In this document: positions 1 to 8,447 of the stretch, piece by piece | How positions within the stretch are numbered: the first letter of the stretch is position 1 | Layout of the letters: every line of letters starts with the position of its first letter | Assembly (NCBI GenBank): GCA_965242665.1 | Contig: OZ251484.1 | Location: forward strand, 2,356,001 to 2,420,000 | Length of the DNA stretch: 64,000 bases | Direction: 5' to 3' | From: VXLM01 sp965242665 | GTDB taxonomy: Bacteria > Chloroflexota > Dehalococcoidia > Lucifugimonadales > VXLM01 | Program-made: the position numbers and the translations under genes | The notes under the pieces: generated by a model | What the model saw: only the letters and a program-made list of their open reading frames with translations | What the model was told of the DNA's origin: nothing | Databases searched by the model: none

Positions 1-10
1 CATTCCCTGC

Positions 11-36
11 GCGGTTCCCCCGCACACGCGGGGTTG
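11..36. repeat. possible CRISPR-type repeat at the window edge
   Basis: The sequence GGTTCCCCCGCACACGCGGG forms a short stem (CCCCGC/GCGGGG) and closely resembles the core of type I-E CRISPR repeats, which share TTCCCCGC...GCGGGG. Only one copy is visible because the window starts ten bases upstream, so it could be the last repeat of an array lying to the left or just a chance GC hairpin. No cas gene is present in the window. Confidence 0.25.
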
Positions 37-331
37 TGTTGCGTTAGTGTGTTTGGGGGTTCTGAAAATAGTCGCCGCCTTTGCCCTTGTACCCTGTCGG
101 ATCTGACGTCATTGGCGACCCCATCGCACCGGGGGCATCGGTCGGCTAGTGTCCATGAGCCCTGCCCCCCACGGCGTCGATGCGACACTACGCGGCCTTG
201 ACGATGCCATGTATGTGCGCGAACCGCTCTGGCCTTTCGCATGAGATGGACTCGTGATAATGATCAGACATATATCATCCTCCTTTTCCTTGCGTGCATG
301 AGAACCCCAAACACACTAACGCAACACAACC
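32..331. mobile_element. MITE-like element with 31-bp terminal inverted repeats
   Basis: Positions 32-63 and 301-331 are inverted copies of one sequence starting GGTTGTGTTGCGTTAGTGTG. They match over about 31 bases with a single extra G in the left copy. The 300-bp unit contains no credible coding region and no transposase. No clear target-site duplication is seen outside the ends. Size, ends and lack of genes fit a miniature inverted-repeat transposable element; the parent family is not recognised. Confidence 0.7.
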
Positions 332-495
332 GGGCGTTCAGGAAGCGCAGAAATGCCAATCAACCATAAGAGAACACAATCTCTTCGCCTACGACCTAGG
401 AAACGGCGGAACAGGCCGCTACCCCCTCCGCATCTCCCTATTCTGACGGCCTCGCACGCCCAATCGCAAATCCACAATCCTCACCCTCACATCCC

Positions 496-1329
496 TCAAT
501 CCCCGAACACCTCCCCAATCACCCCCCGCAGATGCCTCACCGCCAACGCCACCCCCTCCTCGGGCGTGCACGTGTTCCGTCCCTCCGCCCCCTCGTACAC
601 AATCGAAACGTTCCCGTTGTACCCGACATCCTTCAGGATCCCAAAGATGCGCGGATAGTCCAAGTACGTCTCCACTCCCGTGTCGATCTGATAGATCTTC
701 GCACGCACCGACGCCGCATACGGCGCCGTCGGCTTCAAATAGTCCTCGTACAAATCCACGTTCGCATCGAACTCCCCGCGCGGATGCGACCCAATCGACC
801 CGAGCCACTGCCCGGTATCCCACAAGAACGTGAAGTTCTCCTTGTCCACTTCCCCCAAGATTCGCAGCGCCTGCTCCGCCGTCATGCAGAAACTCCCGTT
901 GTCATGATTCTGCAGGCCAAGCACAACCCCCCGCTCCGCCGCGTAATCCGACAACTCCCGAAAATCCTCCACCATCGGGCCCCAGTAGTACTCCTGCTCC
1001 TCCCGCGTATCCGGCCACTTGTGCCGCGCGAACACCCGCAGCATCTGCCCTCCCATCGCCGCCGTCATATCCACATCCGACCGCGCCTGCTCCATCCGCG
1101 CTTCCCGATGCTCCAGCGGCCCCACCAAACTCCCGCCACCAAGATACCCAACCGGCAGTCCAGCGCGCACGCACATCATCTTGATCCGCATCACGAACCC
1201 AATATCCCGAGGCATCCCCCCCAAGTGGAAGTCGATCACGTCCAAACCCAACTCCCGCGCATACCGCACATGCCCCTCGAACACCTCCGCATCCGTCGCC
1301 CTCGCCATCCATCCAAGCTTTATCATCAC
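496..1329 (-). CDS. sugar phosphate isomerase/epimerase-like TIM-barrel protein
   Basis: A 277-residue protein of the xylose isomerase-like TIM-barrel superfamily (AP endonuclease family 2 fold). Near the start it has KLGWMAR and LDVIDFHLGGMPRD, then the barrel strand motifs GLQNHDNGSF (about residue 140) and TFLWDTGQW (about residue 170), and near the end NVSIVYEGAEG. The Asn-His, Asp and Glu residues sit where this superfamily places its divalent-metal ligands. Such enzymes isomerise or epimerise small sugars or inositols, but the substrate cannot be read from sequence. The gene stands alone on the minus strand. Family assignment is firm; the exact reaction is open. Confidence 0.75.
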   Translation of the reverse strand: MMIKLGWMARATDAEVFEGHVRYARELGLDVIDFHLGGMPRDIGFVMRIKMMCVRAGLPVGYLGGGSLVGPLEHREARMEQARSDVDMTAAMGGQMLRVFARHKWPDTREEQEYYWGPMVEDFRELSDYAAERGVVLGLQNHDNGSFCMTAEQALRILGEVDKENFTFLWDTGQWLGSIGSHPRGEFDANVDLYEDYLKPTAPYAASVRAKIYQIDTGVETYLDYPRIFGILKDVGYNGNVSIVYEGAEGRNTCTPEEGVALAVRHLRGVIGEVFGD

Positions 1330-1523
1330 TCACCCTCCTCGATGAATATCCGCGCCCCAGCCAAGGACGATTCTACACACTTATCGCCGGCGTGCAAGTG
1401 CCGCGACACCGCTCCCCGGAAGCGCCCGCGCCGCGCCGCCTGACCCCCAGACGGATTACGAGCCAAGTATAGCCTCCCTCTCAACGAAGGTTGTCACGCG
1501 AAGACCCTGTCCCTAGAGGCCTC

Positions 1524-1673
1524 TCACTTGGGTTTGTTGTCGCTTGCAGGCCTTGGATCGGTGCGCCGATCCTCCGTTGACGGCGGGCGGATTACCGGCG
1601 GGACTATCGCTTTCGGGTTAAGACCCTGCTCTTGGGTCACCGGCCTTCTGGGAGTGTCCTTATCCTTTGTCAT
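1524..1673 (-). CDS. small basic proline-rich protein, coupled to the upstream gene
   Basis: A possible 49-residue protein beginning MTKDKDTPRRPV, rich in Pro, Lys, Arg and Asp and without a hydrophobic segment. Its ATG overlaps the last codons of the upstream minus-strand gene in another frame, and a purine run (AAAGGAGAAGG) inside that gene sits at ribosome-binding distance, so translation could be coupled. I do not recognise a family. It may also be a chance frame. Confidence 0.4.
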   Translation of the reverse strand: MTKDKDTPRRPVTQEQGLNPKAIVPPVIRPPSTEDRRTDPRPASDNKPK

Positions 1674-2190
1674 CTTGCCTTCTCCTTTCGCCGGCATGAA
1701 ATTCAAACACATCTGTCCGTCCCCATTCAAGATCCGGGTCTTTGGTATGGGGGATAGCAGTTTTGATCTTCAACACATTATATGAATCAGGCATTTGTAT
1801 AGGAAAGGGCACCGGGACGGTCGCGCCAGGTTCCAATACAAGATCCGTGTTTTCCTGATTCAACAGATGCCGTATACCCGTACCAGGAATTTTCTTTGGT
1901 GAATTCGCTTGTTGTATGTCCCATATCGTAATGTAGTACTCTTTTGGAATCACTCGAACCTTTGACGGATTGTTGACTACCATATTTACCATCAGAGTAT
2001 AGTACCCGTCAGAACCGGGCACGGCGTTAATTTCATGCGTGATTATGAGAAGTTGTTTTCCTTCTCTATGCTTGAGGTATCTCCATATAGGCCATCCTAT
2101 CCCAAATCCAACCGCAACAACAGCCGTTACCCAGTCAGGAATTGTGCCCCATTCTATCATATAGCCCATCACCGAATCTATCACTTCCAC
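1660..2190 (-). CDS. membrane-anchored protein of unknown function
   Basis: Reading from the GTG at 2190 gives 176 residues; I chose it because a GGGGGGAGGGAGAGAG purine run lies just upstream. An ATG at 2169 is an alternative. Residues about 15-38 (PDWVTAVVAVGFGIGWPIWRYL) form one membrane helix, followed by a basic stretch and a soluble domain with alternating strands (LLIITHEINAVP, YTLMVNMVVNNPSKVRV) that looks like a small beta-sandwich. No family is recognised. Its 5' end overlaps the methyltransferase remnant that lies upstream on the same strand. Confidence 0.55.
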   Translation of the reverse strand: MEVIDSVMGYMIEWGTIPDWVTAVVAVGFGIGWPIWRYLKHREGKQLLIITHEINAVPGSDGYYTLMVNMVVNNPSKVRVIPKEYYITIWDIQQANSPKKIPGTGIRHLLNQENTDLVLEPGATVPVPFPIQMPDSYNVLKIKTAIPHTKDPDLEWGRTDVFEFHAGERRRQDDKG

Positions 2191-2456
2191 CTCTCTCCCT
2201 CCCCCCACTCCGCGTCCATGCACCCATCCTCGACGCGCGCTCGACGCATGTCGTGCAGTGTCAACTTATTCGACTTCATCGCATCCTTGAACTCCACGTC
2301 GACGCCCACCCTCGTCGTCCCCTCGAATGCGCCGACTCCCTTGTTGAACGGCGGGTCGGTTGCGATGAGGTCGATGCTCTCGGAGTCCAGGCCGCGGAGG
2401 ACGAGGAGGTTGTCCTCAAGGGAGAGGGTTCGGTTGAGGGCTGCGCTATTGGTCAT
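2181..2456 (-). pseudogene. N-terminal fragment of a DNA adenine/cytosine methyltransferase
   Basis: The first 58 residues align closely with the start of the methyltransferase at 53106-54344: both read LEDNL.VLRGLDS.S.DLIATDPPFNKG, including the catalytic DPPF motif. After about residue 58 (VEFKDAM) the similarity stops and the frame runs on for about 33 unrelated residues into the start of the next gene. All downstream motifs, including the SAM-binding FxGxG region, are missing. This is a truncated relic of a gene related to the cassette at 52.8-54.5 kb. Confidence 0.7.
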
Positions 2457-2793
2457 GGCATCCCTCCGAGTCGAATAGGTGTCCCAACCTGATTCTCATA
2501 TCCGCAAGGTTCACGGATGTATCATAGTTCTTATGTTCTTGCATGTCAAGGCTCGCCTCCCCTCACTCCACCCGGTGGTACAGCGCATCCAACCCGTGCC
2601 CCCGCATACGACGCCGCGAAGTACTTTACCATCTTCCCCAACACGCAAGCCCCATGGAGTTCAATCCCCCGTCCATTCGTGGTATGATCCTCTCTTGTAG
2701 GCGCTTGCGTATTGAGGACGCCCCGCTTCCCTGCCGCGGCAGAGGCGGAGCGCGCGCGACGGACTGAACCGCGCCGCATCGAGGAGGCTGCTT
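2457..2793. other. intergenic region with a possible promoter
   Basis: This 337-bp gap holds no credible gene. A TATGAT hexamer at 2683-2688 lies 17 bases after a weak TTCAAT (2660-2665) and about 105 bases ahead of alaX, so it could drive the alaX-aminotransferase-tsaD group. The -35 match is poor. Confidence 0.35.
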
Positions 2794-3504
2794 GTGACGA
2801 TCCTGCTTTGCCACGAAGACGGGTACATGAAAGAGTTCGACGCTACGGTGTCGGCGGTGACCGACAAGGGCGTCGTGCTCGACCGTACCGCGTTCTACCC
2901 AGGCGGAGGCGGACAGCCTCCAGACACCGGACATCTCATGACGGACAGCGAGGAGCGTGCAGTCAAGAAGCTCTCTCGGTCCGGCGGCCAGATCGTCCAT
3001 GAGATCGAGGGCGGCGACTTCCCGCGTGAAGGCAGCGCCGTGCACGGTGTACTCGATTGGGAACGCAGATACAACCTCATGCGCACCCACACCGCTCTGC
3101 ATATCCTATGCGGCGTCGTATGGCGCGATTACAGCGCGCTGGTAACCGGCGGAAACATGGAACCCCTGGCCGCGCGGATGGACTTCGAGCTAGAGAGCAT
3201 GTCCGTGGACTTCGCACGGGAGGTCGAGCGCGCGATCAACGAAGAGGTCGCCGCCGAACGGCCCGTCCATGCAGCCGTTCACCCCCGAGAAGAAGCGCTA
3301 ACCATCCCCGACCTCATCCGCACCAAAGTCAATCTGATCCCCGAATCCGTCACGGAGATCCGAACGATCGATATCGAAGGGCTCGACCTCCAGGCCGACG
3401 GCGGGATTCACGTGTCCAACACCAGAGAGGTCGGAAGCATTCGAGTAGTCAAGCACGAAAGCAAAGGCCGCATCAACAAGCGCCTGCGGATCGCCTTGGA
3501 CTGA
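2794..3504 (+). CDS. alaX: AlaX-type alanyl-tRNA editing protein
   Basis: A 236-residue free-standing editing domain related to the back half of alanyl-tRNA synthetase; such proteins hydrolyse mischarged Ser- or Gly-tRNA(Ala). The N-terminal beta-barrel motif FYPGGGGQPPDTG is at about residue 34, the zinc-site helix RTHTALHIL (HxxxH) at about 98 and the second zinc motif region ADGGIHVSNTREVG at about 203. In the classical motif that Gly-Gly pair follows a Cys (CGGTH); here it is Asp, so one usual zinc ligand is absent. GTG start with GAGGAGG eight bases ahead. It is followed by an aminotransferase and tsaD, all on the plus strand, fitting a tRNA-quality theme. Confidence 0.88.
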   Translation: MTILLCHEDGYMKEFDATVSAVTDKGVVLDRTAFYPGGGGQPPDTGHLMTDSEERAVKKLSRSGGQIVHEIEGGDFPREGSAVHGVLDWERRYNLMRTHTALHILCGVVWRDYSALVTGGNMEPLAARMDFELESMSVDFAREVERAINEEVAAERPVHAAVHPREEALTIPDLIRTKVNLIPESVTEIRTIDIEGLDLQADGGIHVSNTREVGSIRVVKHESKGRINKRLRIALD

Positions 3505-3550
3505 TGGAACCACCCGCGCTTGCGCCCGAGCCGACGGCAGGAGACGACGA

Positions 3551-4756
3551 ATGACCAACAGCCGACCATTCGACTACGATACGCTCTTCGCAGCGAACGC
3601 CCCCGATCCCGCCCCGATGCGCGTCGTGACTCGCGCAAAGTACGAATTCGCCATTGCCTACCCAGACCCATCGACCGTTCCGACGGACGCGCTCGCAGAG
3701 TGCCTGAAGAGCGCAGTCGCCGACGAAGGGCAAGAACTGGCCGTCTATCCCCACGAACAAGGATACCCTCCGCTTCGCGAGTACGTCGCGCGAAAGATCG
3801 CCCGCGACCGCGGGATCCACGCAGACCCGGACGACATCTTCCTGGCCGACGGTTCGAGCCAGCCCAACCACATCCTCATCGAAGCCCTCATCGAACCCGG
3901 CGACGTCGTGTTCACCGAGAGCTTCGTGTACAGCGGAACCCTTCGCACCCTCCATCGGTTCCGCGCCGACGTTCGCGGCGTCCCTTGCGATGACGATGGA
4001 ATGCTCCCCAATGCCCTCGACGACGCCATCATCGCCACCAAGAAGGAAGGCGCACGCCCAAAGCTCATCTACACCATCCCCGCCTTCCAGAACCCAATGG
4101 GTTGGACGATGACCCTGGAACGACGGCGCGCGGTGTTGGACGCCGCACGCTCCCACGGCATAGCCATAATCGAAGACGACTGCTATGTCGACCTCCGCTA
4201 CGACGGCGAGAACGTTCAGTCGATCGCGTCGCTCGACACCGATGGCATCGTCAACTACGTTGGCTCCTTCTCCAAGATTACCGGACCTGGAATGAGAATC
4301 GGCTACCTGAGCGCATCCGAGCAGATGATGGGGCGTCTCCGGACGATCAAGAGCGGCGGCGGCGTAAACCAGTTCGCCGCCTGGGCAATTCACCGATACG
4401 CAGAACGCTTCCTCGACGACCACGTGCGCGAGATCAACGACGTCCAGCGTGTCAAGCGAGACGCCATGCTGGCCGCACTCGGAGAGAATTTCGGCTCCGC
4501 GGCAGCGTGGAGCAGACCGGACGGAGGTCTCTACATCTGGTTGGAACTGCCCGAACCCGCCGACCTCGTGGACGCCCAAGACGCCGCCTTGGATGCAGGC
4601 GTCAGCTATCAGGCAGGCCCAATCTTCTCCCCGGACGGCGTCTCCGGCAAGAACTACGCACGCCTCTGCTACGGCTACAACACCCCGGATGAGATCCGCG
4701 AGGGGATAGCGCGCCTGGCGGAGACGCTCTCCGACCGCGGACATCTCCGCGCCTAG
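3551..4756 (+). CDS. PLP-dependent aminotransferase, class I/II (2-aminoadipate/aromatic type)
   Basis: A 401-residue fold-type I aminotransferase close to the LysN/MocR-catalytic group. Visible landmarks are YPHEQGYPPLREYVA (substrate loop), IPAFQNPMG (Asn that contacts PLP), IIEDDCYVDLRYDG (Asp holding the pyridine nitrogen) and SFSKITGPGMRIGYL, where the Lys forms the internal aldimine. The C-terminal GLYIWLELPE and LCYGYNTPDEIREGI complete the fold. No helix-turn-helix domain is attached, so it is an enzyme, not a MocR regulator. It ends one base before tsaD starts. The amino acid substrate is not evident. Confidence 0.88.
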   Translation: MTNSRPFDYDTLFAANAPDPAPMRVVTRAKYEFAIAYPDPSTVPTDALAECLKSAVADEGQELAVYPHEQGYPPLREYVARKIARDRGIHADPDDIFLADGSSQPNHILIEALIEPGDVVFTESFVYSGTLRTLHRFRADVRGVPCDDDGMLPNALDDAIIATKKEGARPKLIYTIPAFQNPMGWTMTLERRRAVLDAARSHGIAIIEDDCYVDLRYDGENVQSIASLDTDGIVNYVGSFSKITGPGMRIGYLSASEQMMGRLRTIKSGGGVNQFAAWAIHRYAERFLDDHVREINDVQRVKRDAMLAALGENFGSAAAWSRPDGGLYIWLELPEPADLVDAQDAALDAGVSYQAGPIFSPDGVSGKNYARLCYGYNTPDEIREGIARLAETLSDRGHLRA

Positions 4757-4757
4757 C

Positions 4758-5783
4758 ATGAAGATCCTCGGCATCGAGACATCTTGCGACGAAACGGCCG
4801 CCGCGGTCGTGGAGGACGGGCGGCGCGTTCACTCGAACGTCGTTGCATCGCAAGCGGACATCCACGCAGACTACGGCGGCATCGTCCCAGAAATCGCGTC
4901 GAGGCAGCACCTCTTGACGTTGAACGCCGTCGTCAGGAAAGCTCTGAACCAGGCAAACATCGAGCTGCGCGACATCGACGGCATCGCAGTCACGCACGGC
5001 CCCGGACTCGCCGGATCCCTACTGATCGGAGTAAACGCTGCAAAGGGACTCGCCCTCGCCGTAGATAGCCCAGTCATCGGAGTCAACCACCTGGAAGGGC
5101 ACATCTACGCCGCATGGCTCGAGGACATCCCCGACCCAGAAGTAGACCCGGGATTTCCCCTCCTATGCCTCATTGCCTCCGGCGGCCATACCGACCTCGT
5201 GCTCATGCGCGCGCATGGAGCCTACGAGTTGCTGGCGCAAACCCGCGACGACGCCGCAGGCGAAGCGTTCGACAAGGCCGCAAGAGTGCTGGGACTCGGC
5301 TTCCCAGGCGGCCCAGCCATCCAAGCAATCTCGGAGATGCCGCACACAGAAACGAAGAGGTTCCCTCGCCCAGCCATCAAGGGGTCTCTCGACTTCAGCT
5401 TCAGCGGACTCAAGACCGCCATGCTCCACCGTGCACAAGAGAACGGTTGGTACCCGCCCTCAGACGCCCAGATCGACCAACGAGAATTGGCGGGCGTTGC
5501 GGCCGCCTTTCAAGAAGCCATGGTCGATTGCATGGTCACGCGATGCGTCTCCGCCGCCAAGACGCATCGGGCCAAGGGGATCTTGCTCGGCGGCGGGGTC
5601 GCCGCAAACAGCCTCCTGCGACGCGAAATGAACCACGCCTCCCCCGTCCCAGTCATCGCGCCGCGACCAATCCTCTGCACCGACAACGGCGCAATGATCG
5701 GCGCCGCGGCCTGGCGCCACCTACGCTCCGGGCCCCAATACCAATGGGACCTAGACGTAGCGCCCAGCCTACGATTGGCCTGA
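4758..5783 (+). CDS. tsaD: tRNA N6-adenosine threonylcarbamoyltransferase TsaD
   Basis: A 341-residue Kae1/TsaD protein that transfers the threonylcarbamoyl group to A37 of tRNAs reading ANN codons, in a complex with TsaB and TsaE (not in this window). It starts MKILGIETSCDETAAAVVEDG, keeps the metal-binding HLEGHIYA (HxxxH) at about residue 112, SGGHTDLVLM at about 140, GGPAIQ and the late ILLGGGVAANSLLR and CTDNGAMIG motifs. Length is normal. It is packed against the aminotransferase, and its last 15 bases overlap the 3' end of the convergent gene on the minus strand. Confidence 0.96.
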   Translation: MKILGIETSCDETAAAVVEDGRRVHSNVVASQADIHADYGGIVPEIASRQHLLTLNAVVRKALNQANIELRDIDGIAVTHGPGLAGSLLIGVNAAKGLALAVDSPVIGVNHLEGHIYAAWLEDIPDPEVDPGFPLLCLIASGGHTDLVLMRAHGAYELLAQTRDDAAGEAFDKAARVLGLGFPGGPAIQAISEMPHTETKRFPRPAIKGSLDFSFSGLKTAMLHRAQENGWYPPSDAQIDQRELAGVAAAFQEAMVDCMVTRCVSAAKTHRAKGILLGGGVAANSLLRREMNHASPVPVIAPRPILCTDNGAMIGAAAWRHLRSGPQYQWDLDVAPSLRLA

Positions 5784-6644
5784 CGAACCGACCGCAGGCG
5801 ATGAGTCATCGCCGGGCCGCTCCATAGACTCCCCGCCGTCTACCCGGTCGGAGCCGCTCGGCTCTGAGGAATCGTCCGGCGCTCCCACTTCTCCACCATC
5901 GTGAGAATCATCCGGCGCTCCCACTTCTCCACCCTCAGAAGAACCGTCGGCCACTTCCACTTCTCCACCATCATGAGAACCGTCCGGCGCCTCCACTTCT
6001 CCACCCTCATCCGCGTCACTGCCGGGGCGCGTCGACTCGCCGACGCCTCGGTAATGCACATTCGACTTTGCCTCGAACACGCTATTCGCAAAGCCGTTCA
6101 TGCGCTGCGTCGAAATCGACTCGTGAACGCCCATCGCCAGTTGCGACGACCCCGCGCTAATGATCATCTGCACGGCGTGCGGCGCCATGATGTAGTCCAA
6201 TACGATGTAGAGACCCATGAGAGCCACCGCGCCCGCGGCGACGGCGTCGAGCACGGGTCGATCCCACACCGCCCATAGCAGCGCAGCCGCAAGAAGCGAG
6301 ATGCCACCCCAAACGAACCCCGCCGCCCGCCCAGGACGCTGCGCCTCTACCCGCACCGCAGAGACGTCCGACAGCGATACGAAAACAGACTCTCGCTCCC
6401 TCGGGTTGTCGACCAAGTGGATGATCCTGCGGTCGGTCAACACGAGCAGGTTGGTATTGGCGTTTGACGAACTCTTCTTCCGCTTCCGAAGACGGCGGCG
6501 CGGCTCTGCGCCCGCATCCCCGCCTTGCGGATCCTCTGGCTCACGAAGAAGGTCCAACGCCGTCTCTACCCGCTCCCCATCCAGAAAAGCAAACCCCTCG
6601 AACGCAGTGCCTTCGAAGTCCAACTGCCCGCCAACACTGTTCAT
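5769..6644 (-). CDS. membrane protein with PH-like domain and acidic repeat tail
   Basis: A 291-residue protein of unknown function. Residues 1-60 include a basic patch (RRRLRKRKK); residues about 65-100 (LLVLTDRRIIHLVDN) look like the bacterial PH-like fold that often begins with such a strand pair; two membrane helices follow at about 110-155 (AAGFVWGGISLLAAALLWAVW and AVAAGAVALMGLYIVLDYIM). The C-terminal third is a low-complexity acidic tail built from four 12-residue repeats (GGEVGAPDDSHD type). The extreme 3' end overlaps tsaD by 15 bases in a convergent arrangement. Confidence 0.65.
   Translation of the reverse strand: MNSVGGQLDFEGTAFEGFAFLDGERVETALDLLREPEDPQGGDAGAEPRRRLRKRKKSSSNANTNLLVLTDRRIIHLVDNPRERESVFVSLSDVSAVRVEAQRPGRAAGFVWGGISLLAAALLWAVWDRPVLDAVAAGAVALMGLYIVLDYIMAPHAVQMIISAGSSQLAMGVHESISTQRMNGFANSVFEAKSNVHYRGVGESTRPGSDADEGGEVEAPDGSHDGGEVEVADGSSEGGEVGAPDDSHDGGEVGAPDDSSEPSGSDRVDGGESMERPGDDSSPAVGSSGQS
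5866..6009 (-). repeat. four tandem 36-bp repeats inside a coding region
   Basis: Four near-identical 36-bp units (core CCACTTCTCCACCATC on the plus strand) encode the repeats GGEV-x-APD-x-S-x-D/E. The length is a multiple of three, so copy-number change would keep the frame. Confidence 0.85.
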
Positions 6645-6730
6645 GCTTCAAACCAACCTATGCGTTTCCTTGCGCCTCCATAGTATCACGCCAACCCCCA
6701 ATGTCCAAGCCGACCGACCCCGTCTACGTC

Positions 6731-6750
6731 ATTCCCGCGAAGGCGGGAAT
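6731..6750. repeat. REP-like palindrome, copy 1
   Basis: ATTCCCGCGAAGGCGGGAAT is a perfect 8-bp stem with a GAAG loop. The same palindrome, in either orientation, recurs at 9433, 26026, 28717, 28814 and 43172, always between genes. Confidence 0.85.
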
Positions 6751-6800
6751 CCAGCGGTCTGTGTCCGGCACCCATCCATAGAAATACCTCCGACGTGATA

Positions 6801-6985
6801 AACCAAACGGAACCGACCGATCTGAAGGCAGACCGCGCCAATACGTGCTATACTCTCGCAAACCCCGCGATAAGGACCTAACACATGACCATGCGCCGAG
6901 CCTCGCAAGTACCTCACGCCCCCGATGCGTATCCTGCCCCCTCCTCTCGCAACAGGGCAACCAGGCCAACCTCGCTGTCGGCGGG
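6801..6985 (+). pseudogene. orphan promoter/leader plus N-terminus of a PD40 lipoprotein
   Basis: From about 6801 the sequence matches the upstream region and first codons of the PD40 lipoproteins at 29000 (plus) and 43033 (minus). The shared parts are the block ATACGTGCTATACT, a spacer, and the coding start MRRASQVPH...RATRPTSLSAG. After that the frame runs into a stop at about 7017 and no propeller follows. It is a detached 5' relic, flanked on its left by the REP-like palindrome. It occupies most of the gap between 6645 and 7040, where I see no gene. Confidence 0.65.
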
Positions 6986-7040
6986 CGCGGGGGGTGGAGA
7001 GATTGGTGGGTGAGTAGCAGGAAATGAGCGGAGAGGCGGC

Positions 7041-8390
7041 ATGAACGAGGGATTGCGAGAAGACGCGATATTGTGGGAGGTGGAGCCGGAGGGGGCGGGG
7101 CCGTTCAGCGGAGGGTCGCTGACAGTCCAGCCCTTTCAGATTGGGATCGTGATTCGGGACGGGGAGGTCGTGGACGTGTTCGAGTCGGGGAAGCGGAACC
7201 TGCCCAGGAGAGGGGAGGTGCGAACGTACGTGGCTTCCACTGCGCCGTTCAATTTGACGTTTTGGCTCATGGATCCTGAGGATCCCAATGAGCCGGAGGA
7301 GGGCGTGGCGTTGAATCAGCCGGTTCTGACATCGGACGGGCAGTTGGTGACTGGGAGGATCGACCTTACGCTGCGGGCGATGCGGAAGAATGTGGAGTAC
7401 TTGTGGCAGTTGCTGAAGCCTGGAAGCGGCGGCGTCACGAGTCTAGGTGTTTCGAGGGCTATCGAGGGGGAGTTGCTAGCGAAGGTGTTGGCGTTGGATA
7501 TTCACAGGTACACGGCAGAGGAGTTGCGGGGGAATCGGGAGTTGTTTCGAGGAATCTACGAGTCAGCGAATATCGAGCTAGCGTCGACTATCCGGCGGTA
7601 CGGTCTGCAGCTAGACAACTTCTACGTCAATTGGGGGCTGACACCGGAGGAGCGGGCGCAGATTCGGGTACAACGACATGAGGAGCAGTTGCGGGAGATA
7701 CAGATGGGGCGAGAGGTTGCTGCGGAAAAACGAAAGGGGGTAGATGAGGACGATAGGAGGGAAGAAATTGGTTACTCTTCCCAAGTGGGTGATAGATTCA
7801 CGCAGGACGTGCCTCGTTGGGTTCAGGAAAAGATACCCTCGCTCGAACACAGGTACTATACAGGGAGTAGCTATGCCAGCGGATCTGAAGAGTCTTTCGT
7901 CTTGGAAGGAAAAGTGTTTCTCTATCGGATTTCTTTCACACCTGCGCCCCACGGCGGCGCAAACGTACGGATCTTCAGGGCTCCGATAGAGATTTCGGAG
8001 GGTAACTACTCTTCTGAGGAAGACGGTCTGATGGAGGAAGCGACGGAGACGCGCAGCGGTCAGGCCAATGCGTCGTACTATACGCCCCCGCAGTTCCTCG
8101 GACATGAGACCGAGAGTCCAAGCAGTACGGCTGAAGTCTCTGATTTCGAACAGGAATCATCAGGGCCAAGCGTAACTGTGGTCGCGGTGGGGGTACTCAT
8201 TGCCAGCGCGCTTCTCGTTGCGGCGTTCTTTCTTGCGCCACAGATATTTGCTGGGATATTCGTTCTGGGTTTAATCGCCACTATCAGCGGGGTGTTCCTA
8301 GACAAAGACACAGTTCGGAATATAGGAATCGTCGTTCTGGCAATTGGGATAGTGGGGATGCTTGGTGCCGCGGTCTTGCCCACGGGATAG
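7041..8390 (+). CDS. SPFH/band-7-type protein with C-terminal membrane hairpin
   Basis: A 449-residue protein. Residues about 20-200 read as an SPFH (stomatin/prohibitin/flotillin) domain: the start QPFQIGIVIRDGEVVDVFESGKRNL is typical of bacterial SPFH proteins, followed by the strand-rich ..LTSDGQLVTGRIDLTLRAM.. and the helix around ANIELASTIRRYGLQLDNFYVNWGL. A charged helix (EERAQIRVQRHEEQLREIQMG) follows, then a polar linker, and two membrane helices at about 385-445 (TVVAVGVLIASALLVAAFFL and NIGIVVLAIGIVGMLGAAV). Most SPFH proteins are anchored at the N-terminus, so the C-terminal anchor is notable. It opens a run of small membrane proteins carrying similar helical hairpins. Function is unknown; scaffold-type roles are inferred from the family. 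Confidence 0.72.
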   Translation: MNEGLREDAILWEVEPEGAGPFSGGSLTVQPFQIGIVIRDGEVVDVFESGKRNLPRRGEVRTYVASTAPFNLTFWLMDPEDPNEPEEGVALNQPVLTSDGQLVTGRIDLTLRAMRKNVEYLWQLLKPGSGGVTSLGVSRAIEGELLAKVLALDIHRYTAEELRGNRELFRGIYESANIELASTIRRYGLQLDNFYVNWGLTPEERAQIRVQRHEEQLREIQMGREVAAEKRKGVDEDDRREEIGYSSQVGDRFTQDVPRWVQEKIPSLEHRYYTGSSYASGSEESFVLEGKVFLYRISFTPAPHGGANVRIFRAPIEISEGNYSSEEDGLMEEATETRSGQANASYYTPPQFLGHETESPSSTAEVSDFEQESSGPSVTVVAVGVLIASALLVAAFFLAPQIFAGIFVLGLIATISGVFLDKDTVRNIGIVVLAIGIVGMLGAAVLPTG

Positions 8391-8447
8391 TTCGGGTTGG
8401 ATATGGTATACTACTGGTATGAACACTGTCTCAGGAGAGGAGTCAAG

